Positions 1-13,600 of a stretch of DNA of 64,000 nucleotides are shown piece after piece. Below the pieces are notes generated by a model. That model saw nothing but the letters and a program-made list of their open reading frames with translations. It had not been told where the DNA came from and did no database searches. Location of the stretch: contig JANCRA010000007.1 of NCBI GenBank assembly GCA_024362935.1, forward strand, positions 21,415,003-21,479,002. The letters are read 5' to 3'. Position numbers and translations under genes: made by a program. The stretch is from Setophaga petechia. Taxonomy: Eukaryota; Chordata; Aves; Passeriformes; Parulidae. Every line of letters begins with the position of its first letter. The stretch's first letter is position 1.

Positions 1-50
1 GTAGAAAAATACTCCCAGAGAGAAAGAGAGCGAGAGCGAGAGAAGCTGGA
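1..50. repeat. GA-rich simple repeat
   Basis: Purine-rich GAGAGAAAGAGAGCGAGAGC-type sequence at about 16-48. Simple repeat within the putative 3' UTR. Confidence 0.6.
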
Positions 51-1349
51 AAATGTACAATATAGCATAATGTTGGATTAAATCTGAAGCAAAATCATCA
101 TAAAGAACAGGTGTAAACACAAACTCCATTTGGTGCTGAAAGTTGTGAATAGAAGGTGAAAAAATATTTTCCCTTAATTTGTATATTTATAATCAAGTGT
201 GATTATGCACGACTGACCAGAATTGTGAGAGTTCTTCTGTTTGTATTTTTTTAAAGAGAACTTTTTTTAGTTTATTAAATTATGACATGCTCCCTTTTGT
301 TTTGTAAATGAATGTGCCCCTGAGTTGTTAATATGTTATATTAAAAGAGGGTCCTTCAAAAAAAGTTATTTTTTAAAATATGGAGTTCTGAACTGCAACT
401 TGACTAAGAAGCCCCTGGGTACAACAGGTCCTATTGTGGCCTTTTCTGATGTGAGACTTGAACTAGTCGATTTTTTTGAAGGCTAACCTAACCTCGACTA
501 TTTGTTGTTATGTGCAATACTGTTTGTACTGTTTGTATAAAAAAAAAGAAAAATGAAAAGAAAAAAGGCATAAATCTTTATTGCAGATTTATTTTCATTG
601 CAGACTTTAGACATTGTGATTCACTAAAATCATTTTTCTACTGTCAAATATGTACCTTTTCTTCATGCTGGTATTTTTTCAATAGTAATGTAGCCTTTGT
701 ACTGAGACAAATTTTCATTGTTATTTTTAGAAAGATTTTTTGCTAAGAAAAAAATTAAACATATTTACATATTTTTCATTTTTATTTCGTATTTTCTTTA
801 AGGAGTGCTTTCTCAACCATTAATATAGTTGTTTCTGGGAGAGACTTTCATATCTGGTCAATGTCATTAATATTATTTTGTATTTTTACTTGGAATAAAT
901 TAATTTTATGATGCTGATTCTTTAAAAGTTTATTTTTTTCATTTTCAGTTATTTTTGAAGCTAAAATCTTTGTAATATTGTTACTAAAGTGTCTAGTTTT
1001 TTGAAATGCAAAGCTTTATGTATTAACTTGCTGATGTGGTTTACAATAGTGTGGCAATGATGAAAATGGTTGGTTATGTAAAGTGATTGGAAAATTGTAA
1101 CAAAGAATTGGGCAATAAAATGACAGAATGAAGCAGAAAAACCGTGATATTTTGAAAAGCCTTTTCCTTTATCAAAATGATTTAGGGAGATAATAGGGAT
1201 GTCACAGTACCAGTTCGCTGTCTAGATTTATACACCACCAGTGTTGATGAAATACTATTGCCGTTATAAGGAACTAAATCTATTGAACAATGGGTTTTTG
1301 ACCCTGCCCATTCAGCATAACTCTTCTTTACTTTTCTTGTCATTAACTC

Positions 1350-1355
1350 AATAAA
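1350..1355 (+). promoter_or_regulatory. Plus-strand poly(A) signal, last of three
   Basis: AATAAA inside CAATAAACTCTTTT, preceded by further hexamers at 894-899 and 1114-1119. Three signals within 460 bases on one strand suggest the end of a plus-strand transcript unit. Confidence 0.45.
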
Positions 1356-1375
1356 CTCTTTTCGATAGCCTTGGA

Positions 1376-2289
1376 GTGAACCTCCTAAAATATATATTCT
1401 TCATTGTATTTTGCCACCGTGTCGTTTATTTACCGAAATTGCCCCTTTCCTGCACGAGTCCTCTCTGCATGTGTTTCTCAGTGGCAGCGTGGAGCAGACT
1501 GTCAGTGCCCACAGCATTTCCTAACCCAGCCACCCCACGTGGGTGGCAGCTGCCAAGTTAATGCAAAACACTCTCTGTCCATCCCCTGGTAGCAATGCAG
1601 TAACTCATATTGCCACCACGTCTGAACATCCGTTCAGCTTCTTTGTCTTTCTCCGTTCTTCTCTGCCTCTCTTGTGTCTTTGTCCTTCTTTCTTTTGTAT
1701 TGGCGATACCAAGGGCCAGTATCAAAACGCTTTTCACCTCCATTTCCATCACCTTTGTTTCCCTATGCAGCCAGAAGAAACCCCTTCCTGAAGCCAGTGA
1801 CTCTGTTCTGGCACCTGAAACAATCCAGACTAAAACTGGTGTTGCGTAAACAGGGCATACAATGACTTTCTCTAGACAAAACTCTCACTTCCACAAGTTG
1901 CTGATGACCTTTTAGACTTCACTTCTGCTCGAGTGTTAGAGCGGCTCGTCCGCGACTTGTGGGAAGAAACGTGCCCAGAGTTGGTCTATTGTGTATCCTC
2001 TGTGTGTTCAGTTCTGTAAGTAATGTATAGACTAGATCAAATAGTGAAGTAAAATTTAGACTCAAATTAGGTACTACTGGTTGGAATGTACACAAATTGC
2101 AAACAAAGGAGATTAAGGAATGAAGAGGGAATAAAAAATTCCTGCTAAGTGGTACAAAGTTTATGCTTATATTTCTGCCGACATGCTTGTATTTTATAGC
2201 CTGCTAGCAAGGCATGGGCTAAAACAAATTGTATTGCAAATATGCAGTTAGCAAATAACTTTGCTGATTTCACTATCTGTTAGAGTAGT
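1376..2289. other. Spacer just past the CPEB3-side poly(A) signals
   Basis: Only short overlapping open frames without recognisable protein similarity. If the UTR extends past 1,375 it could include this stretch; another AATAAA occurs at 2,130. Confidence 0.4.
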
Positions 2290-2295
2290 AAAAAA

Positions 2296-2327
<32 letters not shown>

Positions 2328-2334
2328 AAAAAAA
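2290..2334. repeat. A-rich repeat with regularly spaced G
   Basis: About 45 bases of A interrupted by G at 2305, 2316, 2326 and 2335, giving an approximately (A9G)n pattern. It could be an expanded poly(A) tail of a decayed retroposon, but no element body is recognisable upstream. Confidence 0.8.
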
Positions 2335-5300
2335 GGCGCTTAACTGGGAAAAGCTCCCATGTTAATATTTCAGTATTGTGACATCTCTACTTGCAAGGTA
2401 TGAGTGAAAGATTAGTCACAGATTTGTAGAAATGTCTCTTTTGTTTAATCTGGCTTGTATGTAGTTGCTTTTATGCTGGTTTGTATGATGTCAGCTAAAC
2501 CCTTTTTCTTTTCCTTCCTTTCTTTCTTTTTTTTAAACAGACAAACTTCTTAATCTCTGCTGCTATAGTGTTCTATCATACCACGGAGTATTTTATATTC
2601 ATGTTAGTGACTACTCTATACCCCAAATGGGTAGCTGGTCAGAAATCACATTGGTCACATAAGTCTGACACACTCAAATTTACATGACAAAAAGATCATC
2701 AGTTAGTAGAAAACCAGGGTGCTAACAAGAGATAATTTTTGCTCTTTTTTCTTTCCTGGATGTAGTTCTGTTGGGGTATAAAGTATTAGATATTTGTAAT
2801 TTTACTGTCAAACTAATGGACATAACTTTTAGAGCATTCACAGCTAAGATCTCTGTACTTGTTTTTCAACTAATTTTAAATGTACTGTATCTTTTATTAC
2901 ATGTTCTCTTAGATTGTTTTTGCTAGTAATTCTAACAAGGCTTCTTCCTTTTTGGCTTGGACTAATGCTTGTATGGAACTGCAGTACTGTGACTAAACAT
3001 GGAGCTCAATGCTGCTATTGCTTACAACTGCTTAAACTTTGTAGTTTGAACTTTATTTTTTTCTGTAATAACTTATTAAATATAGTTGTATGAAGTACTG
3101 ATATTTGTCATCCTTTGCACATGCTAAGGAAATCTTGGGATATGAATTATGGGAATGTAAACTAGATATGAAACCCCCAAATCTTGTACTGGAAAACTGT
3201 TTACTAGATAAGGTTAAGCAAAGACACACCTTACATGCACACAAACTGTCTTTTCTAGTTATTTTATGATGCAAGTATATGGTCCAATTATGTATTCTCT
3301 CTAAAATGGAAAAGCCACCTTAAAGAGGTATTTATTATGCTAAACTGAATATAAATACAAAAATATATATAATGGAAATATTTCTGGGAATGTAGAATGA
3401 AGTGACTTGAGAAAAGGAACTGTTGAATTATTTTCTCTGAGCTAACGAGAAGTTGCTGGCTAACATATTGCACTCTTTTATTAGCAATTTAACAGTGGTT
3501 GCAGGCAGAAATTAGACTGATCAGTTAAAAAAAAAAAAGCACTGCAACAGAAGTTTTAAAAGTTTAATTTTTAAGAATATATGACAATTAAAGCTCAGCA
3601 ATACAACTGTTTGGAAGGCCACAGGACACTTCCTTGAAAAAATAGGAATTCTATGTCAGGAAAAATGAAAGCCTCAAGAATACTGCATGGTCTGTCACTC
3701 CTTTCTTTCACTGTCTACATAAATGCAGCTCAAGAGCCCTGCTGAACTATCAGCACTAGGAATTACAGGCTGACTTGTTTTCACACTGCTAGTGAGTAGC
3801 AGTAACTACCAGGAGAAAGGTCTGGCTGCTCTGCCAGGAGAAGTGCTTTTAGTGAGCACTATTGTGATCTGTAATACTCATTCCTGGACTGAATGAATAC
3901 AGGAGAAGCTGTGAGCTTCTTACTTCAGAGCTAAATTTGAGAAGGGAGTTCTTCAAAACACCTTCCAATTAATTGCTTAGTGTAGCTTCTCACAGTACAA
4001 TATTCCAAGTCCATCTGGACAAACACCAATCTGAGCTTAGCCCCTCCTCAATTAAAGAAAACAGTTGTGGGAAGAAGTGCAGCTCCTTTGAACCTTCTAA
4101 TCCTCAGTCCTCCTCCTCTTGATAAAGTCAGCCATGCTGCTGGCAAGGTACACTGATACTGACAACTCCCTTCTCCAGCTGATAACAGCATTTTCCTCAG
4201 CCTTTGCCTGCATTTAAAAAAGGCTGCAGTAACTTAATTTAAGCCAATGCACTTTACAAAAGGCTGCATGGCCTCTTTTGCTTCTGCTTGGTATGTGTTA
4301 TTTTGACAAACTTACACTGAACTAAAATAGTCACCTGTGTGACTGTGGAAGTGTATTAAGTTTATTTAGACACGCTCCCAAGCAGACATTTTTGCACTCA
4401 AGGCACCAAAGCAACGTGTTCCCCCTCACACAGACGTGCAGAAAAGCTGAAGCTTAGCTCTTAAAAACCATAATCTGCTTTCCTCTGTTTAGCAAAAGAT
4501 AAACAGCATGAGCACAGGGGCAGAATTGGTGCAGTCTCTCCCAGGGATGAACCAAGAAATGGGTTTTAAAACAAGAAACCTCTGTAACCTGTTTTCATAA
4601 AAATGAAAAGTTTACAAGCTACTTCCAAAACCCTTATAGCACACAATTCAGTTCTGAACACAGGACGAATTTGAATGCACCAGCTGCACACACAGATGAT
4701 GCCTGCTCAAATGAATCCTCTCTCTCCCCTGGGGCAAGCAAGTTTCTACAGTTTATTTTGGGTGACAAACTGCTCATACAGCAGTTAGAGAAGGAAACAT
4801 GATAAAGGTCCAGAAATCTCCCCATTTTCCTGTTTTTGAAGGAGAAATAAACTATCAGCAAGTATAAAGTCATATGGCAGGTCCTTGGCAACAGCTGGGA
4901 CAGAATTTGTCCTACCAGAGCACAGCAGCTCCCCAGTGTGTCTGTGCCTACCGTGACTTGAGTACTGTGGGAGGCATCTGGGCCTAAATCACTAAAACCA
5001 GGTCTCCATTTTGAGAGTGATGTTTATTTGCTACCAACTTCTTAAAATCCCCTTCGAGCTCCTGCCCTAGCATTGCTGGGCCTATGTTTTTGTGAACAGG
5101 AAGATATAAACCTGCTTTGTCGTAATACTTCACAAATGTTCAATAAACCAGGTTCTACTTAGATTCTCAGGGCATTCCCCTGCATTTTTTTCACATGCAG
5201 GCCTAAATACAGAAAGCACTTGCAAATGTATTTATCATGTTTCACATACTGGAGAACAGAGGTGTATTTCTCCTTCTCTATCCAATAGAGTGGTCAAAAG

Positions 5301-7507
5301 TGACCAAAACACTTGGGGATATCTTTATTTTTTACTATTTTCTTTTTCAAAATTTCCTCCACTATGGAGCAAGAACTAAAGCTATTTAGTCATGGTTGTG
5401 GCAACTACTCTTAACTATTTTGTGGTATGTATTTTGCTCTCTACCAAGTGAAGAAGAATGGTCTCTGGAAGAGCACCACCATTAAGGTAAAAAAATCAAA
5501 GTGCTTGTTCATAAAATTATATGTAACAAGATTGTGCCCTCTGATACACCTTCTTGACTTCCTTGCCAGTTTCAACATGTATCCACTGAAATGCCAGCCT
5601 GAAAAAGAGACAGAACTGGTGCAATTCATATGAAAATAATTCTGCAAAACAATTCTGCAAAACACTGTCAAAAGTCATGGCAAAGATATGATCTCATCTC
5701 ATCTGTCCTCCAAAATCTTTGCCTTTCAGAATTACAAAACACCCTCTAATCTCATTGTTGAATACAGAACATGGTCAGAGTCAAATAATAACCATGAAAT
5801 TCTAGGAGATGGGCAAAATCTTGTTTACAATGAACCTAATTCCTCCAACTGTGCCTTGTGCATATTGTTGTACTCAGGGCCCACAGAATGACAGCACAGA
5901 CACATGTGCCAGAAATGCTCTGCTGAGCAATCTGCCTCTGCCTTTCTTACTTCTGACTGGACCTGCATGCTAGCACCTGTAAATGGGCACATTTCAGTCA
6001 CTCTGGCAGAATTAAGCAAAGTATTTGAGGATTACATTGAATTCAGAAACAGGACAGAAACGAGAACCAACAACTCCTGCCTCCCAAGTGAGTGTCCAGG
6101 CCTTGCAGTTAGTAAATCATTCCTATGCTCCACCCTCTTAGTCCAGAGAAACTTGATTTGTTTATATAAAGAGGAACAACAGAAAGCAAAAGCCTTACTC
6201 CAGTCACAGGCAGCATAATGCAAGTAAGCTCTACTGTTGTGAGTATAAAACACTCTGTGATAAACCACCCTGAAAAGCAACTAAATTAGCCCGTGCTAAA
6301 GCACCTTGAGTAGCTCTGCATCACATTTACTTACAGGTGCCTAACTCAAGGACAAGGATTGTGCTGGGGCCACCACAAGCTATTAGACCACAAACAATTA
6401 GACACAGTGATGCTCAAATTCAACATCACCGGCTCAATTTGGAGATTCAGCTCTGAGACCTTGACATGTTTTTCTTTTTCTCAGTTCAGATTTTTATAAA
6501 AGCACATTAGGTGCTTAGGTTGTCCTATTCAAACATGCTAAATATTGACCCCAGACAACAGCAGAAAATACATACTCCAACAAGCACAGAGAAAAAATTA
6601 CCTGCTACACGAAGGAAAATTACTCTAAAGTGTTGAAGTGCTGAAGACCTGCACTCTATGAGGCAAAACGTAAAATAACTGATAATGCAATCACGCCCCT
6701 TGCACCCCTCATGCCCCTCACCCCAATCCTACAAAGGACAAAAAAAGCAAATCCAGAAATAGAATGTTTAAGCCTTTTCTGTCAAGAGAGTTTAGAGGCA
6801 GAGAAGTACCATTACTTTATGGCCATGTAATGAAAGCACCACCCTCAGAGCAGGATCAGATATAAACATGACAAACTGTAACAGTCTCTTGCTAATGGTT
6901 TGTTCTGGAAAAATCCATTAGATACCAGGAAACTTCAGTGCTAAAATTCCTTCAGTAAAACTATTTCAATCACTGCCCTGAAAAAAAAAAGTTCAGGATA
7001 GACTATGCAGCCAGGAGGCCAGAAAAAATCCTGGTCATGAGGAGATAGGACTTACTGAGTCTGGAAATCTGGAAATCGCTATTATATAACCCAGTAACTT
7101 CTGTAATTAACTCCCTGCTGTGTAATGGCTGTTGACATCTAATCTTCAATGAAACTGGGAGTTGTATTAGACAAAGGAAAACAAATGCTAAGATATATGA
7201 TACCTTCTGCATTTGTCAGACTATTCTTACACAACATATTAGATAACCCTTAAATTTAAAATTTACCTCCATCCTGTGAGTCTTAGCTCCACTGAACAGA
7301 GCCTGTAGAGTGTAGGGTACATATATGAAGCAAGAGGAAAAGCAGAAAAGTGTGGGGATGAATGTCTTCTGCAGTTTAGACTTTTATTAACACAGTAGCT
7401 GTGACACACAAAAGGACTCTTCACACAAGCATAGCTCAGTCTGCCTTTGACAGAGCAACTGCCTGAGCTGAAGATGTCTGCCACTGCCCTTAAATAGGAC
7501 AACTACT
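2335..7507. other. Gene-free intergenic spacer, left part
   Basis: Short open frames up to 105 codons occur on both strands with no recognisable domain, splice structure or repeat family. A perfect 13-base tandem duplication (AATTCTGCAAAAC twice) is at 5,638-5,663. I see no gene. Confidence 0.6.
5638..5663. repeat. 13-bp tandem duplication
   Basis: AATTCTGCAAAAC occurs twice, back to back and identical. It is a small replication-slippage type duplication. Confidence 0.85.
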
Positions 7508-7615
7508 TTTGTTTGGAAAGGGATCTTAAGGACCATCATTCCTATCTCGTGTTTGATTTCTTGTTTCTGAACGACATATGAGGGCAGATAGGTGACAATG
7601 CCTTTCCACTGAGGA
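7508..7615 (-). mobile_element. CR1 LINE 3'-end fragment, decayed
   Basis: The plus strand reads GTTTGGAAAGGGATCTTAAG then GACCATC and, further on, GGGCAGATAGGTGACA and CCTTTCCACT. This is the reverse complement of the well-known avian CR1 3' end (confirm with RepeatMasker). The terminal octamer repeats are lost and the middle is diverged. Confidence 0.6.
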
Positions 7616-10600
7616 GTGATGCCAGAAATAGGACAACACTACACGACATTCTCCTTTTACTCTTTTAAATACTACTCAAGCTTATGCTCTCCTAACCTAG
7701 TTTTAAGTAGAATTTAGAACTATATTTATAGCAGCTTTTCCACTCTGGAAACTGCCTTCACTTGCAGAAAGGATGTACTCTAGTAATTAAGTTGTGTATT
7801 ATAAGCTGCAGTATTGCCCCTGAGCAAAGCAGATTGGGCTAAGCCTGCCCACTTTTGATCCCAATTTCCTAATTATTATGGATCACCCTCTTCACTTGTG
7901 TTTCTGTCAAGTGTGAAGAGTTCATGGGGATTGGTTGTATCAGTTCTTTTCAGAGGGGAATTAAGCTGCATTCAAAATGCTGCAGGAGGTAACACAGAGT
8001 CAGCAAGTTGCAGTGCCCTTCTCTCAGACAGTCCTCTTAAATCATGCTCTGAAGGAGGGATGTAACAGAAATAGCATTAGCCAGAAGTGAACACTTCATA
8101 TCAAATACTCAAGCTGAATCTTTGCCCAATTTCCACGCCAATTCCAAATGCGCCATCAGATTAGAAATTTGGGGGGGCTTGTCATCCATTTTGTGATTCT
8201 TGTAGAAACAGGACTCTGAGAACAACTCGTTTGCCCCAGGAAATAGAGTCAGTGGAGTCACTCAGCTGCAATATGCAAATTCTGAAAACTTGGTTCTCTC
8301 AGCTTCCTAAAGCTCAGGCTGTACAGCTGAGCCAGAGCCATGTGACTGTGAGTCTGCCCAGCTCTTGCTAAAATGGGTTCTCCCTGGCTATCTCCAGCAC
8401 ACATACTGTTCCCACAGACTGAGCCTGTCATCACCAGCTGTACCACCTGCTTGGGCTCCTGGGGCCCTTCTGCAGCTCCTCCTATTACCCAGCCATTTAC
8501 TTGTAATAGCCTCACCCTGGCAGTGGGACAAGGCAATTGGGGAAGATGCTGGTTCTCTCTGGATCTAAAGAACATGATATCCCTTCCGAGGCTTTGGAAG
8601 GTGCTGATATCACCCCTCTGTCAGTTCCACCTCTCCCCACGAGTACAGTCCCAGACATGCTCTAGACCCTTACACATACCTCTCCTCAGATCATCCTTGC
8701 TCTGAAGTAGGAACAGAAGCCTCAAGAGCACAGCTGAGGAAAGGGCAGAGCAAAACCTCACTGGGCTGTCTGATGCAACCCACGGAGCTGCATGCTCCCA
8801 TTTATTCAACAGTAGACAGGAAAATGTCTCATAAACTGAATCCCACTTCTTGCTGCTTTGCTTGGAGATATTTGGGGTGCACTTGGGAACAGCTGTGGAT
8901 TTGCTGACTGTAGTTCTGTCAATACAGCTGGCAGAAGCCCCCAGCTACTTGTGGCTTTTCCAGCTGGAGGAAGAGCTGAAGATGAGGAAGTCAGCTAGGA
9001 TGTAGTGAGGACGGTGGTGTCCAAGGTGCTCATTTAGCTAGACCAACTCTGATGTGAAGTTACACACTTAGCTGTAAATGGAAAAAAAGGCTTCCCAGGG
9101 AAATCTACTTTTGCCACTTTCCCATCTTGACCTGGGTTAGGCTGGACAGGCTCTGCTCTTCAAGGGAGAGATGTGGTTAAAAACAAAGAAAAAGGACTAG
9201 ACTATAGGGCAGCACTGTCTTCCTATTATAGGCCCATTCTTCCATGGCCAAAGGGGAAATGGCTGATGGCCTGCAGACATTTCTTAGTACATGGGAATAA
9301 TAATTAAAAAATAAAAGACACAGAAAATCACTTCCCAAAAGAAAGAAGAAACTCCTTCACTTGTACAGGTTATGGTGCAATATAGTGAAGCATCCATTTA
9401 AAAAAAAAATCAGGACAAGGAATAGCACCTTAGATTTAAATATTACTTACTAACTCATGTCCCAGACAGTCCTTCCTTTCCCTTAATATTTAAGCTGCTA
9501 TATATTCTCCCCACTGCCATGAACAATATTTATCTCACATACAGCATGGAGCTGATATAGTTTCATGTACCAGTTCAAAGAGGCTTACACATTTCTCTCC
9601 CAATCCTGGTGCAAAAGCAATTCCATTTCCAATACATCTTCTGGCTCCTGTACTGCCCTACTTCTAAACTTTGTGGAACAAGCACCCAACTTCGTAGAAG
9701 TGTGTGTAAAATTTTTGCCAGTTTTCTGGGTTGCACTTTCATTCAACCTAAATAACAAGTCTCAGCTTCAGCAACCCACATTGTATGGTCTCTGAAATAA
9801 ACCATCCTATGTTTATTCCCATTAAGGTATCTGTCCAATGCATAAATGACAGAGTGTCACAGGATAGAAGCTAAAGCAGATTTTCTGTCTCTGCTGACAG
9901 AGCAAAGCAGGCTACCAGTTTTCTACCACAAGAGAGTAAAGCAGAAATGTTGTTAAATTTGGAGGAAGACTCCTGGGAGCCAAGATTTGAACAGCTATAG
10001 AAGCCAGAAATTCCCCAGTCAGCAATGCACTTTTAAAGGCAAGCCTGACTGTCTGGAATTACTTATGTGCTTAAAATTACATGGACACTGAAGTAATTGC
10101 CAAATTGGGGCCAACAGCTATATCTGACATGGTGAGCCAAAACATTCCCTACCCCAGTATGTCCCAATGTTCCTGCTCTTGAACCTGCACAAAGACCTGT
10201 GCCATTAATATGTAACTGAAGCCCTTGACTGAAAGGCTAGGAAGGACCTGTTGCTAAACATTAAACTAGACATTTGTCCACCTGGACAAAGATCATATGC
10301 ACGTATGTGCAGCTCATCAAAGCCAGATGTAAGCTGTAAAGACAAATGAGCTGGCCAGCAATCCTCTCAGATTTTCTGGACAGCTGTGTGCGTGCTTTCA
10401 AAACGTACTCAGATGACACCCAGGACAAGCAGATCCCAAATCCAACTTCTGAATGAGGACACGAACCTTGGACTGAAGGAAATTCCTCTAGTTTGTTATC
10501 TGTTGAGCCTTTCATCTGCATTTGCTCCCAGCTGATGTAAGGACACCTCATCAAAATGGTTTCTAAGAATATCATACATTGCTCTGAGCGCCTGCCACAT

Positions 10601-13600
10601 CATTCAGAGCTGAGCCCCCAGCCCAGGGAATGAGCCCTTCATTTCCATTTGTGGCCCTTAGATGAGAGAGTTGTTAATTCAGCAGTTCATTTCAGAGAAA
10701 AACTATTATCTGTCCATTTTCATATCAGGTGGGGAGCTGAAAATTCAGGGTTGGCAGATCAAGCAGACAGACTGCAGGCAGAGATTGCACACAGAGTCAG
10801 GATGTTCTCTGGCATGATCCTATTTATGAACAGCGAACATGAATTCCTCCGTCTGTCAGTAGAGGAGAAATACATGAAATAGGGACAATATCTGAGGTCA
10901 CCGCTGCAAACGCCTTCGAAGGTGAAATTGTTGGTGTGGAAAAACCTTTAGTACTGTCTTAATCAAATCTCACCACAGGGCCAAACTATAAAAATAAAAA
11001 AGGATGTAATTGAAAATTAAAGTCCAAAACTGTTCCTGAAAATTCCTCCTCAGCTGCTGCATAACCTTGAAGTTGTCTGAACTCACTGGCTGAGAGAGTT
11101 GCCTAAAGGTGCATCTGCACAGACCCAGAACTACCTGCCCTGGCAAAGCAGAGTAGGTCACTATATAATAGCTGTCTGAAAAGTACCAAAATCCAAAGAG
11201 CAAGTGCTTTTGTAGGCCTGCATTGCACACTTTCATTTCCCACCACCAAGCCTCCACCTTTTCTCACAAGTCATAAGAAAGCTTCAGTTGCAATGATATA
11301 TTAAAGAAGAAAGAAAAAAAATTAGTTGACTGCAAGGACACACAGGTGTGAGTCTCGTGTGACAATCCACATGCTACAGAAGGGCAAGATGTCAGGTGTA
11401 CTGCTGTCCACACCACTGCCTCTTAGCTGCTCCTGGTGAAGTCACATTGCCAAGGATGAAAGCATTAACTGCCCTTAACACTGGGCAGGGTCACAATTCC
11501 CCAACCAACCAACAGGCATCCAACAGCCTATAAAGATGCACCTGCCCTGCTGGGGTTTTGAGATATTATTAGCTGCCCCTATATGGACTGCAGGTAAGTG
11601 AATGATGAACCTGCCTTGAGGATCAGCAGATCTAGTGACCTGGTGTTATTTCTCAAAAACTTGCAATTACTAGGAATGCTTGTTACTGAACTAGAAGGTA
11701 GAAGGTAAATTAGAATAGTCCACCATGACAATACCAACAGAGTATCTAAACTTGGACCACTCCCATGACAGAAATATTTTCTCTGATTACAGAGGACATT
11801 CTGGTAGTCACAAATCTTCTGAGGGAAAACACACAGACCACAATTTTTGTGTTGCATCTGTGGACTAATTAGTGTCACTTCCTATGTTTAAAGTGCCTTG
11901 CACAGGAGAAGTGGGGTGAAGCAAACTGTATATACTCTACCCAGATTTAAATGTGCCCTTCTATGATTAAATCAGTCAGTCTGTTTATTAAAATATTTGG
12001 GAGGGGGGACTTCTTTCAGCTTTTAAAACAAAGAAATTAAAGGCCAGAGTAATCGCAACAGGAACTGTCTTTGCAGGTACTCCCCATCATGGCCTGGCAC
12101 TAACTCAGTGAGAAGGAATTTTTGACTGCACCTATTTCCCACACCTGTGCCACCAGGGCTGACTTAATCTAATCAGTGCACGTTCATTGCTGTGTCTTCT
12201 GCTGCTGATCATGGTTAAGAAGTTTCTACTCCCTGGACACTTAATCCTATTTCTCTGACAGAGTTCCAGCTATCTCAGCTCTTATCTATCTAATTACTAC
12301 AGAACGCAATCTCACTCTACAAAAAACTCAAGTTGGAAAAAATAAAGTAGACCAGCTGGTAGAACTGACATGACAAGAACTTCTGGAGAAGCAAAAGTCA
12401 CAAAATGTAGTCAGACCAAGCATCTCTTAAGCAACTTAATTTGCCCCTCTTACTGTGCCCTAAGACCAACTGTGCTTCAGAGGAAGAGCAGAATTTTATG
12501 GCAGGCTTTGTATGTTGCCTTGCTCTTTATGCTGACTAGATTTTCAGGTGCTGCTGTGATCAAAATAATAGGAAAAAAAAATGAATGAATGAAAAATTCA
12601 TATAATTCTTCAAAGGAAAGCCTATTTTGATTTGATTTGTTGTTTTACTGCCTAAATATTACCACATTGCAACCCTGTGCCCCTCAAGGCTCTCGATGGC
12701 TAAGTTTTATAAGCAATCACAGATGTCTGTGTAGGACAAGGAGTTCTTCAATTTTTACTAAACCTCTCCTAGGCTTTAGGTGCTAGTGAGACATGCAGGT
12801 ATCAAGCTAATTTGATTTTCAGCCAAACACAATTTAACCATTCACATTCTAGCTCCTTCAGACTCAGCTGCAACTCTGAAAGCACCTTGAACATTTAGAA
12901 TGCTTGCAAAAACTTCCAGTCTCCTCCTTTCCAAGAGAATACTCATCAGCAGATAGGGTAGAGCAGCAAAGATTCCTCTTTCTCAGGCCAGATTATAACA
13001 TAAGTATTTATGTTTCATCAGTGTCTAAAGGCCCCAAAGCAAAGCTTTGTCAGGCCTGGCATTACAAAAGACAGAGAGAGTGAGATTATGTCCTGAAGTG
13101 CTTTCAGTCACATCACAAAAAACAAAATGAGCACATAAAACTAACAAAAAAAAGTAACCAAAAAGAAAAAACTTGTCTGAGATCTTACAGCCAGTCAGGA
13201 ATGCACTGGTCTCACTTGTAATACTCAATAAAGCCAGCCTTTTTTCCAAAAGAAAAAACTAATTAATGTGATGATCTTTTCCTGCCTCCATCTCCATTGT
13301 AGAGAACACATACTGGTATAATTTAATTTCTATACTTGACAACTACAAGGATATGAGGAGCTTTAATTGCTGGTTCTTTCTCACTGTGTAAAGAACTGAA
13401 GTTGAAAGTCTGATCCCTCTTTGAAAGGACTGTGTTGGGCAGAGAGGTTATGAGCATTTGACTGGCTCTCTATCCCCAGCACTGGATTTTATTAGGTCAA
13501 TGTTTCAAAGACATGGCTGTGATGTCCAACAAGGACTGGCAGTATTCAAACAAAACTTGTACACAGAAAAGCACAATACAAGAAGCTGTTTCTCAGCAAT

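Larger units (their letters stand above)
1..1375 (+). other. CPEB3: Probable 3' UTR end of CPEB3 (inferred from synteny)
   Basis: AT-rich sequence without credible codons carries three plus-strand AATAAA hexamers (894, 1114, 1350), the last followed by a T/GT-rich stretch. In other vertebrates CPEB3 lies tail-to-tail with BTAF1, so its 3' end is expected here on the plus strand. CPEB3 encodes a cytoplasmic-polyadenylation-element-binding translational regulator, but none of its coding sequence is in the window. The gene name is therefore an inference from gene order only. Confidence 0.45.
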
